From contig KV919068.1 in NCBI GenBank assembly GCA_002049455.2, forward strand, positions 28,938 through 92,937: a DNA stretch of 64,000 nt, written 5' to 3'. Made by a program: the position numbers and the translations under genes. Every line of letters begins with the position of its first letter. Position 1 is the stretch's first letter. The stretch is from Porphyra umbilicalis. Its lineage: Eukaryota; Rhodophyta; Bangiophyceae; Bangiales; Bangiaceae. Of the stretch, positions 52,576 through 61,877 are shown piece by piece. The notes beneath the pieces are model-generated. The model was given only the letters and a program-made list of their open reading frames with translations, ran no database searches and was not told where the DNA came from.

Positions 52576-54075
52576 ATGGCGCGGCAAACCGTGCTCTTCG
52601 TCGCGGCGGCGGCCGCGGCGGCGGCGGCAGTCGCGACGGCGGCTATCGCCCCCGCCACCGCTCTGCCGGCGGGTGCGCGCGCCGATGCCCCCCTCCCCCC
52701 AGCCCTTGCCGACGTGGCCGCTCGGCAAGTCCCGTCACCCACGCCCGACGACGACCACGATGGGCACGGGCACGGCGGTGGCGGCCACACCGACGACGGC
52801 CCCGCATTTGGCGCGCCCGTGCCGGCTGTTCACGCGCCAGACCACGACCATGATGGCGGCGCGCACGACGCGGGCGCGCACGACGTGGATGCCACGTGCA
52901 CGTCCGAGGCGTGCCGCCGCAACTGGAAGATTGTCTTTGCGGCGGTCCTCTTTTTTGAGGGCGTCTTTGGGAGCCTCGTGCCGTTTGGGCTGAAGTACCT
53001 CCCCCGCTTTGATGTGGCGTTGCATATGGCCAACGCGTTTTCCGGCGGCATCTTTGTCGCCACGGGCATGCTCCACGTGCTCCCCGAGGCGCTCGCGCTC
53101 GCCGCGGGCCACGCACACGAGGGCGAGACCCACGACGCGCACGCCGGGGAAGGCGGGGAGGAGGAGGGGGGCTTCCCCACCGTCTACGCGCTGGCGCTGG
53201 CCTCCTTCTTTGCCATCCTCTTTGTCGAACACATCGTCCTCCGCAAGTACTCCCACGCGCACGGGCACGCGGCGCTCGCTGAGGTGGTGGCGGAGAAGGG
53301 CGGGACGGAGCTCGCCGCCGTCGGGGGGGGGGACGCCAAGGGCGCCCTGCGGCCGCGGGCGGCGGCCGCGGGCGGTGACCGCGACAGCTGGGACCACGTC
53401 GACGGGGCGGGCTCCCCCGACGCCCTCAAAGCGGAGCTGGCGGACGAGGCGCGGCTCGCGGCGGGCGCCCCGGGTGGGCGCCGCCTGCGCGACGCGGCGG
53501 GCGCCGTCGGCGGTGCGACCGTGGGTGGCCGCCCGGGCTTTGCCAGCTACGCTTTAGAAACGTCGTTTGAGGTGCGGCGGCAGACGCTCGCGGCGGCCAA
53601 TGAGGGCTTCTTCTCGGCCAACTTTTTCCGCGCGCTGCTCGCCATCGTTGCCGTCTCCCTCCACTCGATGTTTGAGTCGCTGTCGCTCGGCCTCGCGTCG
53701 GACTTTGCGTCGGCGCTCAACATCTGCATCGCGATTGCGTGCCACAAGTGGGCAACGTCCATCGCCCTCGGCGTCAAGTGCGAAAAGGAGGAGCTGCGCT
53801 GGGGGCAGTACCTGTCCCTCATCCTCCTCTTTGCGGCCGTCACCCCCGCGACGGTTGGGGTGGGGATGGCCCTGTCGGGCGTCTCGACGACCGTCCGGGG
53901 GGTGCTGTTTGCGCTCTCCGCGGGCATCTTTTTGTTCATTGGCGCCTTTGAGGTGCCCGCCGAGGAGTTTATGGTGCACACGCGGTGGTTGTGGGGCAAG
54001 TTTTTCGCCTATGGGGGGGGGGCGGCGGTCATTACGGGTATCACCGCGGTCTTGATCGCGACGGGCATCCACTAA
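52576..54075 (+). CDS. ZIP-family divalent metal transporter
   Basis: It imports Zn2+, Fe2+ or Mn2+ into the cytosol from outside or from an organelle. It has 499 aa from the ATG at 52576 (GCACCATGG). A signal peptide (about 1-30) is followed by an extracellular His/Asp-rich segment with DDDHDGHGHGGGGHTDDG and DHDHDGGAHDAGAHD, a metal-collecting region. Then come TM1 (IVFAAVLFFEGVFGSLVPFG), TM2 with SGGIFVATGMLHVLPEA, TM3, and a long variable cytosolic loop with SHAHGHA. TM4 has the metal-site HSMFESLSLGLAS, TM5 HKWATSIALGVKC, and TM6-8 end near GIH-stop. The His and Glu/Lys of TM4-TM5 form the binuclear metal site; here the TM5 motif has H-K where many have H-E. The frame is intact. A hAT-like element is inserted 111 bp after the stop. 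Confidence 0.95.
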   Translation: MARQTVLFVAAAAAAAAAVATAAIAPATALPAGARADAPLPPALADVAARQVPSPTPDDDHDGHGHGGGGHTDDGPAFGAPVPAVHAPDHDHDGGAHDAGAHDVDATCTSEACRRNWKIVFAAVLFFEGVFGSLVPFGLKYLPRFDVALHMANAFSGGIFVATGMLHVLPEALALAAGHAHEGETHDAHAGEGGEEEGGFPTVYALALASFFAILFVEHIVLRKYSHAHGHAALAEVVAEKGGTELAAVGGGDAKGALRPRAAAAGGDRDSWDHVDGAGSPDALKAELADEARLAAGAPGGRRLRDAAGAVGGATVGGRPGFASYALETSFEVRRQTLAAANEGFFSANFFRALLAIVAVSLHSMFESLSLGLASDFASALNICIAIACHKWATSIALGVKCEKEELRWGQYLSLILLFAAVTPATVGVGMALSGVSTTVRGVLFALSAGIFLFIGAFEVPAEEFMVHTRWLWGKFFAYGGGAAVITGITAVLIATGIH

Positions 54076-54186
54076 GTGTTTGTGTGGCCACCCCGCCCGC
54101 ACACGGGCGCGTGCGGGGCGGCTGTCGACGAGAGCGGCGTCCCGCCGTGCGCGGCGGGCGGCGGCGCACACGGGTTGGGTTTGCAG
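54076..54186. other. ZIP 3' flank up to the transposon
   Basis: GC-rich spacer that probably carries the ZIP 3' UTR. It ends with GTTTGCAG (54179-54186), the left copy of the target-site duplication, so the mRNA end may now lie within the inserted element. Confidence 0.6.
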
Positions 54187-55862
54187 TAGGGGTGTCCAAT
54201 CGGATGGTGATGCCAAACCGGTTAAACCGGTTTTCGTTATAGCACATTATCGATTCTAAACCGATTGGTACTTACCTGCATAACTAGCTCGATAAGTTCT
54301 CAATAAGTGTATAGTTATACGGGTCAATTCGAAACTTGCACAGCATTCCTTGACCAACGCATCTCACCCAGCGCTTTTCGTGCACTTCCAGGGGCTCTGC
54401 CGCAGTAGCACTTCGCGGACTGCGCCCCAGATAGGCCGAGCTGGTGCCGCAGAGGAAGAGGGCGGAACCCAGTGCCACAATGTCTCATGAGCCATCGAGA
54501 CCTCTCCAGAAGATATTGCCAATGCCCTGGAGGCAGGTACTCGTCGATGAAGTGACTGCTCGCAGATGCAGAACAAGTTTAGGTACTCCTGGATACAGTT
54601 TCCATCTGGCCTACATAGGCCTTCCGTGAATGATGGAGAACTGTGTACCGCTCGGTGTCTTCGTAAGAGAGCACTGTCCTCGTAAGGACCATCGCGAAGC
54701 CGATGTACCAGCCACATTCTCCTTCTTCTCTTGCCAGATGGAGCGACCGTTTGCCCCACACTGGAAGTCCCTCTCTGATGCTCTCCTTATCCGGTTGCTC
54801 TGACTCTACCCGCAGAGGTAGACGGAGGACGTGAGAGTAACAGGCCGGGTTTCGGTACGAGCTCGGTTGTTGCTGCATGTAGTCCAGGGCCCTGCACATG
54901 CCATCTTCCACAGCACTGTTGACCCGGCGGCCTTCCTCTTTCCCTGGCCTTTAGGACAGGGTGCTCTCAATGTGGAGTGAAGCACACATATACTTAGATA
55001 ACGAGACTTGATCTCCGTTTCAGAGGTGGCAGTCTGCATTCGTGTCCTCAGGGATCTGAGGGTGTGTCAGCGTTGGAAGGGTCGCGATGACGCCAAAAAG
55101 CAAATAGAGTTACGCGGCTGAGAAGAACTCTCCTGCCACAAGGGTCACAGGGCCCGGACGGCGTCTGCCCCTCTGCCCCCCCCCACCGCCCCGAGTTGCG
55201 CGCGGCGACCGCGCGCAGCGACTTCCGGGGTTAGACGCGCCCACGATGACCCGCGGGTGATCGTGCCTGCGCACCGTCTTCTGTTGCGGCGGCGCGTCGG
55301 CGGCTGCTGCCGCCACCTAGCGGCGCGGTTGGAGGCGCCCCAACGCGCGGCGATCAGTCCCACCCGCCCGCCCGTGCGCCGTGTCGGCTGCCCTGCCCGC
55401 CGTGCGCAGGTGCGCTGCGCGGCGGAGTGACAGCCCCTTCTGTGGGCGTCGCGCGACGCCGGCGGGCCGCCGCCGCTGCGGTGGAGACGGCGGCCCCCCT
55501 TCCCCCGCCCCACATTCTGCCCGCCACGGCAGCGTGGCTGTACGTGCCTTCGTGTGCGCTCGTGGCTATGGAGTCGGCCGGCCTGCCCGGTGTCGATGCG
55601 TCGCCGAGCGCGCCACGGCCCTGAAGGTCAGAGTATTGCACGCAGTGCCTGGAATTGGATCCTTCGATCAGCAAGCTCAAAAACATTGTCAACAATGTAT
55701 TCTGACCGTTCCAAGAAGCGCATGAGCTGGGGAAATTCCGGGAGTTAGATCAAATCGGTTGGCCCGATTTATTTGCCTCCGAACCGGTTTGTGATCGATT
55801 TCAGTTTTTGGCCCGATTTAATCAATTTCAACCGATTGCGGTGAACCGATTGGACACCCCTA
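54187..55862. mobile_element. Non-autonomous hAT-like element with perfect ends
   Basis: The ends are inverted copies of TAGGGGTGTCCAATCGG (54187-54203 and 55846-55862), 17 of 17 bases identical. They are flanked by GTTTGCAG at 54179-54186 and 55863-55870, an exact 8-bp target duplication, the hallmark of the hAT superfamily. Subterminal regions on both sides are rich in AACCGGTT- and ATCGATT-like words. The 1676-bp interior has no transposase. A GC-rich stretch (about 55145-55620), unlike the AT-richer remainder, could be captured host DNA. The perfect ends and duplication suggest a recent insertion. An autonomous relative, possibly the source of the transposase remains at 3.3-5.1 kb, would have to supply activity. 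Confidence 0.93.
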
Positions 55863-55870
55863 GTTTGCAG

Positions 55871-56661
55871 CACCGGGGGTGGAACAGCGTCTACGGCGCC
55901 CGAACAGCCCCCCAAAAAATTGGAAGAGCGCCCGGCAGCGACACTTGTAGCCTACATTGTGTTTTTTTAATTGCTTCATAGCACCCTACATTTGATGTCG
56001 TTGGTTGGTGAGGCTCTCTGAAGGCTCTTTGGAGGACGTTCAAGCGGCTATTGAAGGAGTAATTAGTCGCTTTGGGGTTAAAAGTGCGCACAAGACGCCC
56101 CAACTACACATGGCGCGGAGCGTTAACAGCGCCCGAACAGTACCCGAACAACGAAAAGCGCCCCTGAACAACGCCGCCCAGGGCGACCTTCCCAACCCCC
56201 ACACGGGTGGCCGCCAGACAGGTGGCATCGCGACCACGTCGGGCGGCAGCAGCTGCACATGCCGACGCACCGCCGTCGTCATCACGAGCGGCGGTGGCGG
56301 CAACGCGTGGGCGCCATGGCGCCCCGAGCGGGCGGCAGCGGAGCAGAGGGGCAGGCATCAGGTCGGTTGATTTAGACGCCTCTCTGTTGTACACGTTTGG
56401 AGAGCGCCCAGCGCAAGCAGCAAACAGTCATAAAAAGAGGAGCGGGAGAGCAGGGGACCCGACAGCAGCAAGAAGAGAAAAGAAGGAAAAAAGTAGACGC
56501 ATGAGCAGCAAGCGCCACGCACGGGGAGATCACCCGACTTTTGTGCGTTTGCGCGACACCCCACACCCTCCACAAGCGGTGAGCAGCTTGGCGCAGCCGC
56601 TCCCGGCCACCGCGTGTCGCCCAAGAATAAAACACTGGCAGGCCCCGAGAGGATGGCGCTC
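55871..56661. other. Intergenic between the transposon and the ESRP-like gene
   Basis: No gene is recognised. The stretch includes the 3' flank of the ESRP-like gene, with AAAAGAGGAGCGGGAGAG-like purine-rich DNA at about 56430-56500. Open frames on both strands are short or continue as shadows of the gene. Confidence 0.4.
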
Positions 56662-58896
56662 TCAACCACCCCGAAAAGAACTCGCACGACCCAGCAGCCC
56701 ACACGGCACCACCCCACTGCCCCCAAGCTCGCCGACGCCCCCCCTGTTTACACAGGCGGCGGTGGCGGCATCCGGTTCGCCGACATCCCGTGCGGCGACC
56801 GCACGTACATTGGGGACGGATGCCCGCCGCCCCCCCCCCGTACCCGTGGCCGCCCGCGGGCACCCCCCCCCGGGGGGCCCCCAAGCAACCGACAGGCCCG
56901 CCATCCCCGCCGCCGCCGCGTCGACGCCCCCGTCGGACCGCCCGCCGGCGGCGGCACCCCCCCGTGGCGGCTCGGGCGCCACGACCATCACGTCGAGCTG
57001 GAGGCTCCGCGCCTTGGCCGCCGCCAACGCCGACGCCTCGCCATACACCTCCACCATGGCCGTTGCGGGCGCACCGCCCCCCGGCAACGCCGGGCCGCCA
57101 GTGACCTGTATGGCGCCGAGGGAGGAGGCCGCCACGCCCCCAACGCCGGTCGTGAGGAGGCGGCGGACCGTCGCAGCGTCCGTGCCGCAGGGCAGCCGGC
57201 GGAGGAGGAGCGACACGGCCGGCGGGGGACGCGGCAGACCTCCCAGCGAGGGGCCCGCCAGGCCGCCAGATCGATGGCGCCCGCTGCGCACGCCATTGGC
57301 CATGGGCTTGCCGCCGCCGCCCGCCGGGGTCGCCCCAGCCGCCCCGACCCGCCCGCCGGGCGGGGCGACGCCACCGCCTCCGCCCGCCTCGTCTGAGTCG
57401 GCGCGGCGGCCTTCGCGGGAGCCCCGCCCGTCACACCGTGCGAGGTGCGCGGCCATATCCGCCGGGGACGAGGCAAACACCTCCACGTACCGGGGCCCCA
57501 TCATGTGGCGATGCCGCCGCAGGGCGCGGTCCATCGACCCGAGGGGCACTTGGAGAAAGGCCTCCCCCGTCGCCTTGCCGGCCGCGTTGCGCACAAACCG
57601 CACGCCGCCGGGGGTGGCGGGCACTGACGAAAAAAAGTTGAGCACGTCCGCCTCGGTCGCCGACCACGGGAGCCCGCGCAGGCGCACAATGTCGGCAGCG
57701 GGCACGCCCGCCGTGACGACCGGTGCAAACAGCGGCGGCGGCTGCACCGGGGACACAAACGCGTGGCCCGACGCGAGCAGCCGGGCAACAACGCCCGCGA
57801 GCGCCCGCACATGTGCCACAGAGGCGGCGGCGGCGGCGGCGGGTGTTGGGATCGGCCCCGCCGACGGGGGCGGCGGCAGGTGTAGCGCCGCGAGCAGCGC
57901 TGCCCGGTTGTGTGGCCGCCCCGCGTGCGGCAGCGCGCGGCTAAACTCGGTGCGGAGGTCAAAAAAAGTTGTCAGCGTCGGCGGCAGGTTGAGGTGTTTA
58001 GCGGCAGCCTCCCGCGCGAGGACGACGCTCAAGTCCCACGGCCCGTCTGTGGCAAGGATGTAGGTTGCGGGCGGCGGCAGCAGCCGCCCGAGGTGGGCGA
58101 GGAAGGCGTGGAGGGACGCGCCGAGGGGGAGGCCCTGTACGAGGATGGACGCGGGGGGAAGCAGGGGGGGGGCGCCCCGCCGGGGGGCAGAGACGGCGCG
58201 GGGGAGGGCGTGCGGGAGGGCGTATGACGCGGCGAGGGGCAGCTCACGATGGAACTGCCTTCGCCGCTGCCGGGTGCGCTGTCGGGGGTGCGGAAAGCGC
58301 TGCTGCCGCCCTCGCCGCCGCTGCCACTGCCGCTCCCGCGGGCGCTGCCACTACCGCTCCCGCGGGCGCTGCCATTGCCGCTGCCACTGCCACTGCCGCT
58401 GCCACTGCCGCTGCCGCTGCCGCTGCCCGCGCGGGGCCCCCCATCCGCGGGGCGGCCGAGCGGCCGCGGCGCCGCCGACGGGCGGGGGAGGCGGCCGGCG
58501 TCGCCCCCCGCGGCGACACCACCGGCGGCCGGCGCACTCCAACTGCCGCCGCTGCCGCCGCTGCCGCCCGACGGGGCGCAGGCGCGGCGGCCGTCCAAAT
58601 CGGGCGCGCCCGCCGCCCACGCGTTGCCCTCACCGCCGCCCGGCGGCGGCGGAGGCGCCCACCCCGCCGTCGGCGCGGCGGTTTCGGTCCCCCCCCCCCA
58701 CCCGCCGCGCCGCCCACACTCCCCCCGACTCCCACTGCGGCGCAATCAGAATCAGGCGCTCCTCGACCACCTCCGCCGTCGGCAAATGCACGACCGCGTA
58801 GGGCCACTCGACGACCTCCCCGCCGCCGCCGGCGCCGTCGCCGCCCGTCGTCTCAATGTCAATGACGACCAGGTACTCGCACACGTGGGGGTGCAT
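56662..58896 (-). CDS. ESRP/Fusilli-like protein: DEDD exonuclease-type domain plus quasi-RRMs
   Basis: It resembles animal epithelial splicing regulators, which bind G-rich RNA. From the ATG at 58896 (CACCATGC) it starts HPHVCEYLVVIDIETTGG, the ExoI motif of DEDDh exonucleases, then EVVEWPYAVVHLPTAEVVEE. After a Gly/Ser minisatellite (about 58316-58436) the domain resumes with LGASLHAFLAHLGRLLPP, then ATYILATDGPWDLSVVLARE and LPPTLTTFFDLRTEF, like the ESRP TDG and FFDLRKEF blocks. The first RRM is of the hnRNP F/H-ESRP type: IVRLRGLPWSATEADVLNFF ... GEAFLQV ... RHRHMMGPRYVEVFAS (57455-57680). A second, weaker RRM (VSLLLRRLPCGTDAATVRRL) and a Gly/Ala tail end at 56662. Frame changes fall at the C11 run 58689-58699 and a G-run near 58165-58172; an intron over the Gly/Ser part is an alternative. 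Confidence 0.78.
58316..58436. repeat. Minisatellite of GCTGCCACTGCC-type units
   Basis: About ten variable 6-18 bp units of CTGCCACTGCCGCT, some with CCCGCGGGCG. On the minus strand they encode Gly-Ser and Ala-Arg-Gly-Ser repeats within the exonuclease-type domain of the ESRP-like gene, or form part of an unrecognised intron. Confidence 0.7.
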
Positions 58897-60726
58897 GGTG
58901 GCGGCGGGGGGGGGCGGAGGAAGGGCGGGGGGGCGAGGGGGGGGGCGAGGGGGGGGGGCAACGGCGGCACGCCCGCCGCGCTCCCCGCGACTGGGACCGC
59001 AACCGCGACCGCGATGGTGGCGGCGGCGGTGGCGGTGGCGGTGGCGGTGGCGGTGGCGGTGGCGGTGGCGGTGGCGGCAGGCGCCGAGGCGTCGTTTGCA
59101 ACCACGCTGCCGCGGCGGAGCGAGCGGCCGGCCGCGGGGCGGCGGCACGCGTGGAGGCGGCGGCGGGCACCGGCTGCCGGCCGTCGCGTGGCGGCGGCCG
59201 GCAGAGGCGGCAACGTGCGGCGGGCGCGGCGGGCCGCAGCGGTGAGCGGGGGGGGCGGCGTGGCTGCCGCCGCCGCCATGGCGCGCCGCGGGACCCGCAG
59301 GCGGGCGCCGAGACGCGGCCAAGCCACTGACTGGCGTGGGCCCCGGCCGGGGCGGCGTCGTGGCAGCGGAATGCGGTCGCCCGTGCCGGGAAACCGGCAG
59401 CCGAGGGCCACGGTGAGCCCACGACGGCGGGTCGGTTTTTGGTCGCATTTGTTTCATTGCGGACGAGAGCACCGGACAACAACCGTGCATACTGAAGCAA
59501 ATGACTTTAGTCAACAATGCTTGTGATTACCTTTGCGGCCAAGATCTCCGAAGCACGAGGTCAATACCCAAAAAATACTTGAGATTTTGATTCATGGCAA
59601 AGTCCCAGATAGATTGAACTATAAGACAACGAATCTCGTGAGCTGACCGGGAGCCTCTCGCCGAAGAAAATGTCCTGCTGAGTTCAGCGTGAGCCTCTTA
59701 TTGAGCGTGCTCAGAGGAAATGGAAATCAGGCTTGCCTCGTCGCTGGAAGTTCTTCAATCCTGCGGCGGTGAGGCAGAGACGGCAGCGCGGGAAGACGAT
59801 ACAGGAAGGGTTCTTCGGATCGAGAGTGTTGCGGCGAGGGGGATACTGACTAACAGCAGAAACTCTGATGAAGGGAAGGGTGGGAGGAGTAGAAAGGTGA
59901 AAGAAGGGACGACGACGTCGAGCGCGAGTACTGAAGTACAATGGTAGTGGTAGAGCACATGGGAGAGGAAAGCTGAGACTCTTGGGAATGCGAGGATACT
60001 GATGACCTTGGGAAGAGATGCAACGGCCTTCGGAGAGGAGCTTAGGCGGTTGTGCCTGGGTTCGGCTGGTGGAGGGCTCTCGGGGGGCGTCGACTGGGCC
60101 GATCAAACTTCAGACTGGATGGGCTTTTGATCCATGACCCTCATGATTCGCAGTGAACATTGCACGCATCTGAATGCAGCCCTAACTATTTATTCGTTCC
60201 TTGTTCATTATTGGTCCAGAACTCGGACGAACATCGCTGATGGCAAGCATGTAATATGTTTGCGCAGTATTCATGTTCTTGAGCAACCATGTTTTCCAGC
60301 TCTTGGACCACTGCGGTGCCTGCGGACGTGTGGCCAGTTCTCTTGGATCTTGCGGCGGCACCAGCTCCACTCTGTGATATCCGGCTGTATTCACCGAGGT
60401 CGTTCAAGTACCTTGGGTGCTGAGCAACTATCGTTGTGACCAACTCCATGATACCCTGTGCGCTGTCCTTGCTGTGTTGTCGACCGAGAGGCTGTGTTGC
60501 GCGCGGTGTCTCGCGGTTCGATGACGGGAGTCCAACTGGACGTTGTTGCGGTGGCCCGACAAGCGTACCGAGCGGCCGGCTGCCACCTCTTTGTTTCCGC
60601 TTCCGTGCTCTTTTGTTGTCTCCCGTTCCTGCCCTTGAGCCCCCCCCCGCCGTTCCCCCCTCTTGTGCACCCCACCGTTGTTTGCGGCAGCGCTGTCCGT
60701 GGCATTGCGGCCCTCTTTCTGCGACG
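58897..60726. other. Divergent upstream region of the ESRP-like gene and VPS28
   Basis: GC-rich to about 59430, with G-runs and a hexanucleotide repeat, then ordinary to AT-rich DNA (59430-60480) without a recognised gene. Open frames at 59711-60106 (-) and 60134-60439 (+) do not match any family; they may be debris of an element. The last 240 bp upstream of VPS28 are again GC-rich. Confidence 0.4.
59019..59084. repeat. GGCGGT hexanucleotide repeat
   Basis: About ten units of GGCGGT (plus strand) in the upstream region of the ESRP-like gene. It would encode Ala-Val on one strand and Pro-Pro on the other but no gene needs it. Confidence 0.85.
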
Positions 60727-61644
60727 ATGCAGCAAGCGCGGCCGGCACCCCGTACGGCGGTGCGGCCGTCGCCGCCGACCTCCACCGGGTGGGAGCCCCC
60801 CCCGCCCGTGTCCGTCGCTTCCGGCCGCCACACCACCACCGCCACGAGCACCGCGTCGGACAGCGGCGCGTACCACCGCCCGTCGACGGCCACGGCGGTT
60901 GGGGCGGCGGGCGGCACCGCCGGGGTGCGGGACGCGCCCATCCGGCTGCACGAAAACAATGAGCAATACCAGCTGCACTCGACGCGTGCCGACTTGTACG
61001 CGGTCATCCAAACGACAGAGGCGCTGGAAGGGGCGTGGCGCCGCGGCTCCGTCTCGGACGAAGCCTACGCGCGCGCCGTGCGGACGCTCATTGCGCAGTT
61101 CAAGTCGACGGCGGACCTGCTCGCGGACAAACTGCCCAACCCCGAAGCCTTTTGGGGTCAATGCGGGCTGTCGGCGCAGGCCGCCCGCATCCGCCTCTGC
61201 CGCGAGCAGGTGCCGGGCACGCACGTGGGCGTTGGGGCGCCCGCCGCCGCGGCCGCCGACCACCCCACCGAAGCGGCGGTCGTGGAGGAGCGCCAGCAAA
61301 AGCTCAAGCGCGTCGCCACGTCGTCGGCCGTTGCCGGCGCGGGCGTCGCCCAAGCGGGCGCGCTGCTCAACTGCGCCGAGTGCTTCTTGACCGCCCACGA
61401 CGCGTTGCAACTGAAGTTTACGGCCGTGGACCAAATGTACCCGCAGCTGCTGCACGTGGCCGAGTCGCTCGACCGCGTCACGTCGCTGCCGCCGTCGTTT
61501 GAGGGCAAGGCGACGGTCGGCAAGTGGTTGACCAAGCTCAAGACGCTGCCTGCAACGTACCAGTTGAACGAAGACGAGGTGCGGCAGCTGACGTACGACC
61601 TGAATATGGCGTATCAGGAGTTCCGGTCAGCGGTGGGTGCGTGA
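60727..61644 (+). CDS. VPS28: VPS28, ESCRT-I subunit
   Basis: A core subunit of ESCRT-I, which sorts ubiquitinated membrane proteins into multivesicular bodies. It has 305 aa from the ATG at 60727. A Pro/Thr/Ala N-terminal extension of about 75 residues is unlike the short animal form. The core begins RLHENNEQYQLHSTRADLYA, then VIQTTEALEGAWRRGSVSDE, YARAVRTLIAQFKSTADLL, the coiled region ending RLCREQVPGTHVG, and the separate C-terminal four-helix domain that binds ESCRT-II/VPS20: DQMYPQLLHVAESLDRVTSL, GKATVGKWLTKLKTLPATYQ, LNEDEVRQLTYDLNMAYQEF. An Ala-rich insertion between the two domains (about residues 170-200) and an extra stretch before the C-domain are lineage features. The frame is intact and without introns. 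Start at 60727 is the first ATG in frame after Pro-rich DNA; 60436 is also possible. Confidence 0.95.
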   Translation: MQQARPAPRTAVRPSPPTSTGWEPPPPVSVASGRHTTTATSTASDSGAYHRPSTATAVGAAGGTAGVRDAPIRLHENNEQYQLHSTRADLYAVIQTTEALEGAWRRGSVSDEAYARAVRTLIAQFKSTADLLADKLPNPEAFWGQCGLSAQAARIRLCREQVPGTHVGVGAPAAAAADHPTEAAVVEERQQKLKRVATSSAVAGAGVAQAGALLNCAECFLTAHDALQLKFTAVDQMYPQLLHVAESLDRVTSLPPSFEGKATVGKWLTKLKTLPATYQLNEDEVRQLTYDLNMAYQEFRSAVGA

Positions 61645-61877
61645 GGTCGGCCCCGCTTGTTTGGTACACTTGCGCCCTCTTTTTTTTTTACATGTGCGGG
61701 TCTCGCCTGATCTCTCGTAGCCGCCCTCGGTTCTCCTTCTTTTGTTCGGTCCCGCGCTGCCGCGCGTTCAAAGGGGGTCCGGGCGGGTTGTGCCTCGCCA
61801 GTCTCAATGCCGCGACGGCTGCGGCCAGCAGGCGTTGCACGGCAAGCAACCCCCCACAGCCGCGCCCCCCCCCTCGT
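61645..61877. other. Convergent 3' ends of VPS28 and bL25
   Basis: A short shared 3' region with a T10 run at about 61680-61689, then C-rich DNA up to the bL25 stop. No gene. Confidence 0.5.

Noticed and set aside
59711-60439. LTR-retrotransposon remains
   Set aside because: The region is AT-richer and has odd open frames, but no long terminal repeats, integrase or reverse-transcriptase motif could be seen.
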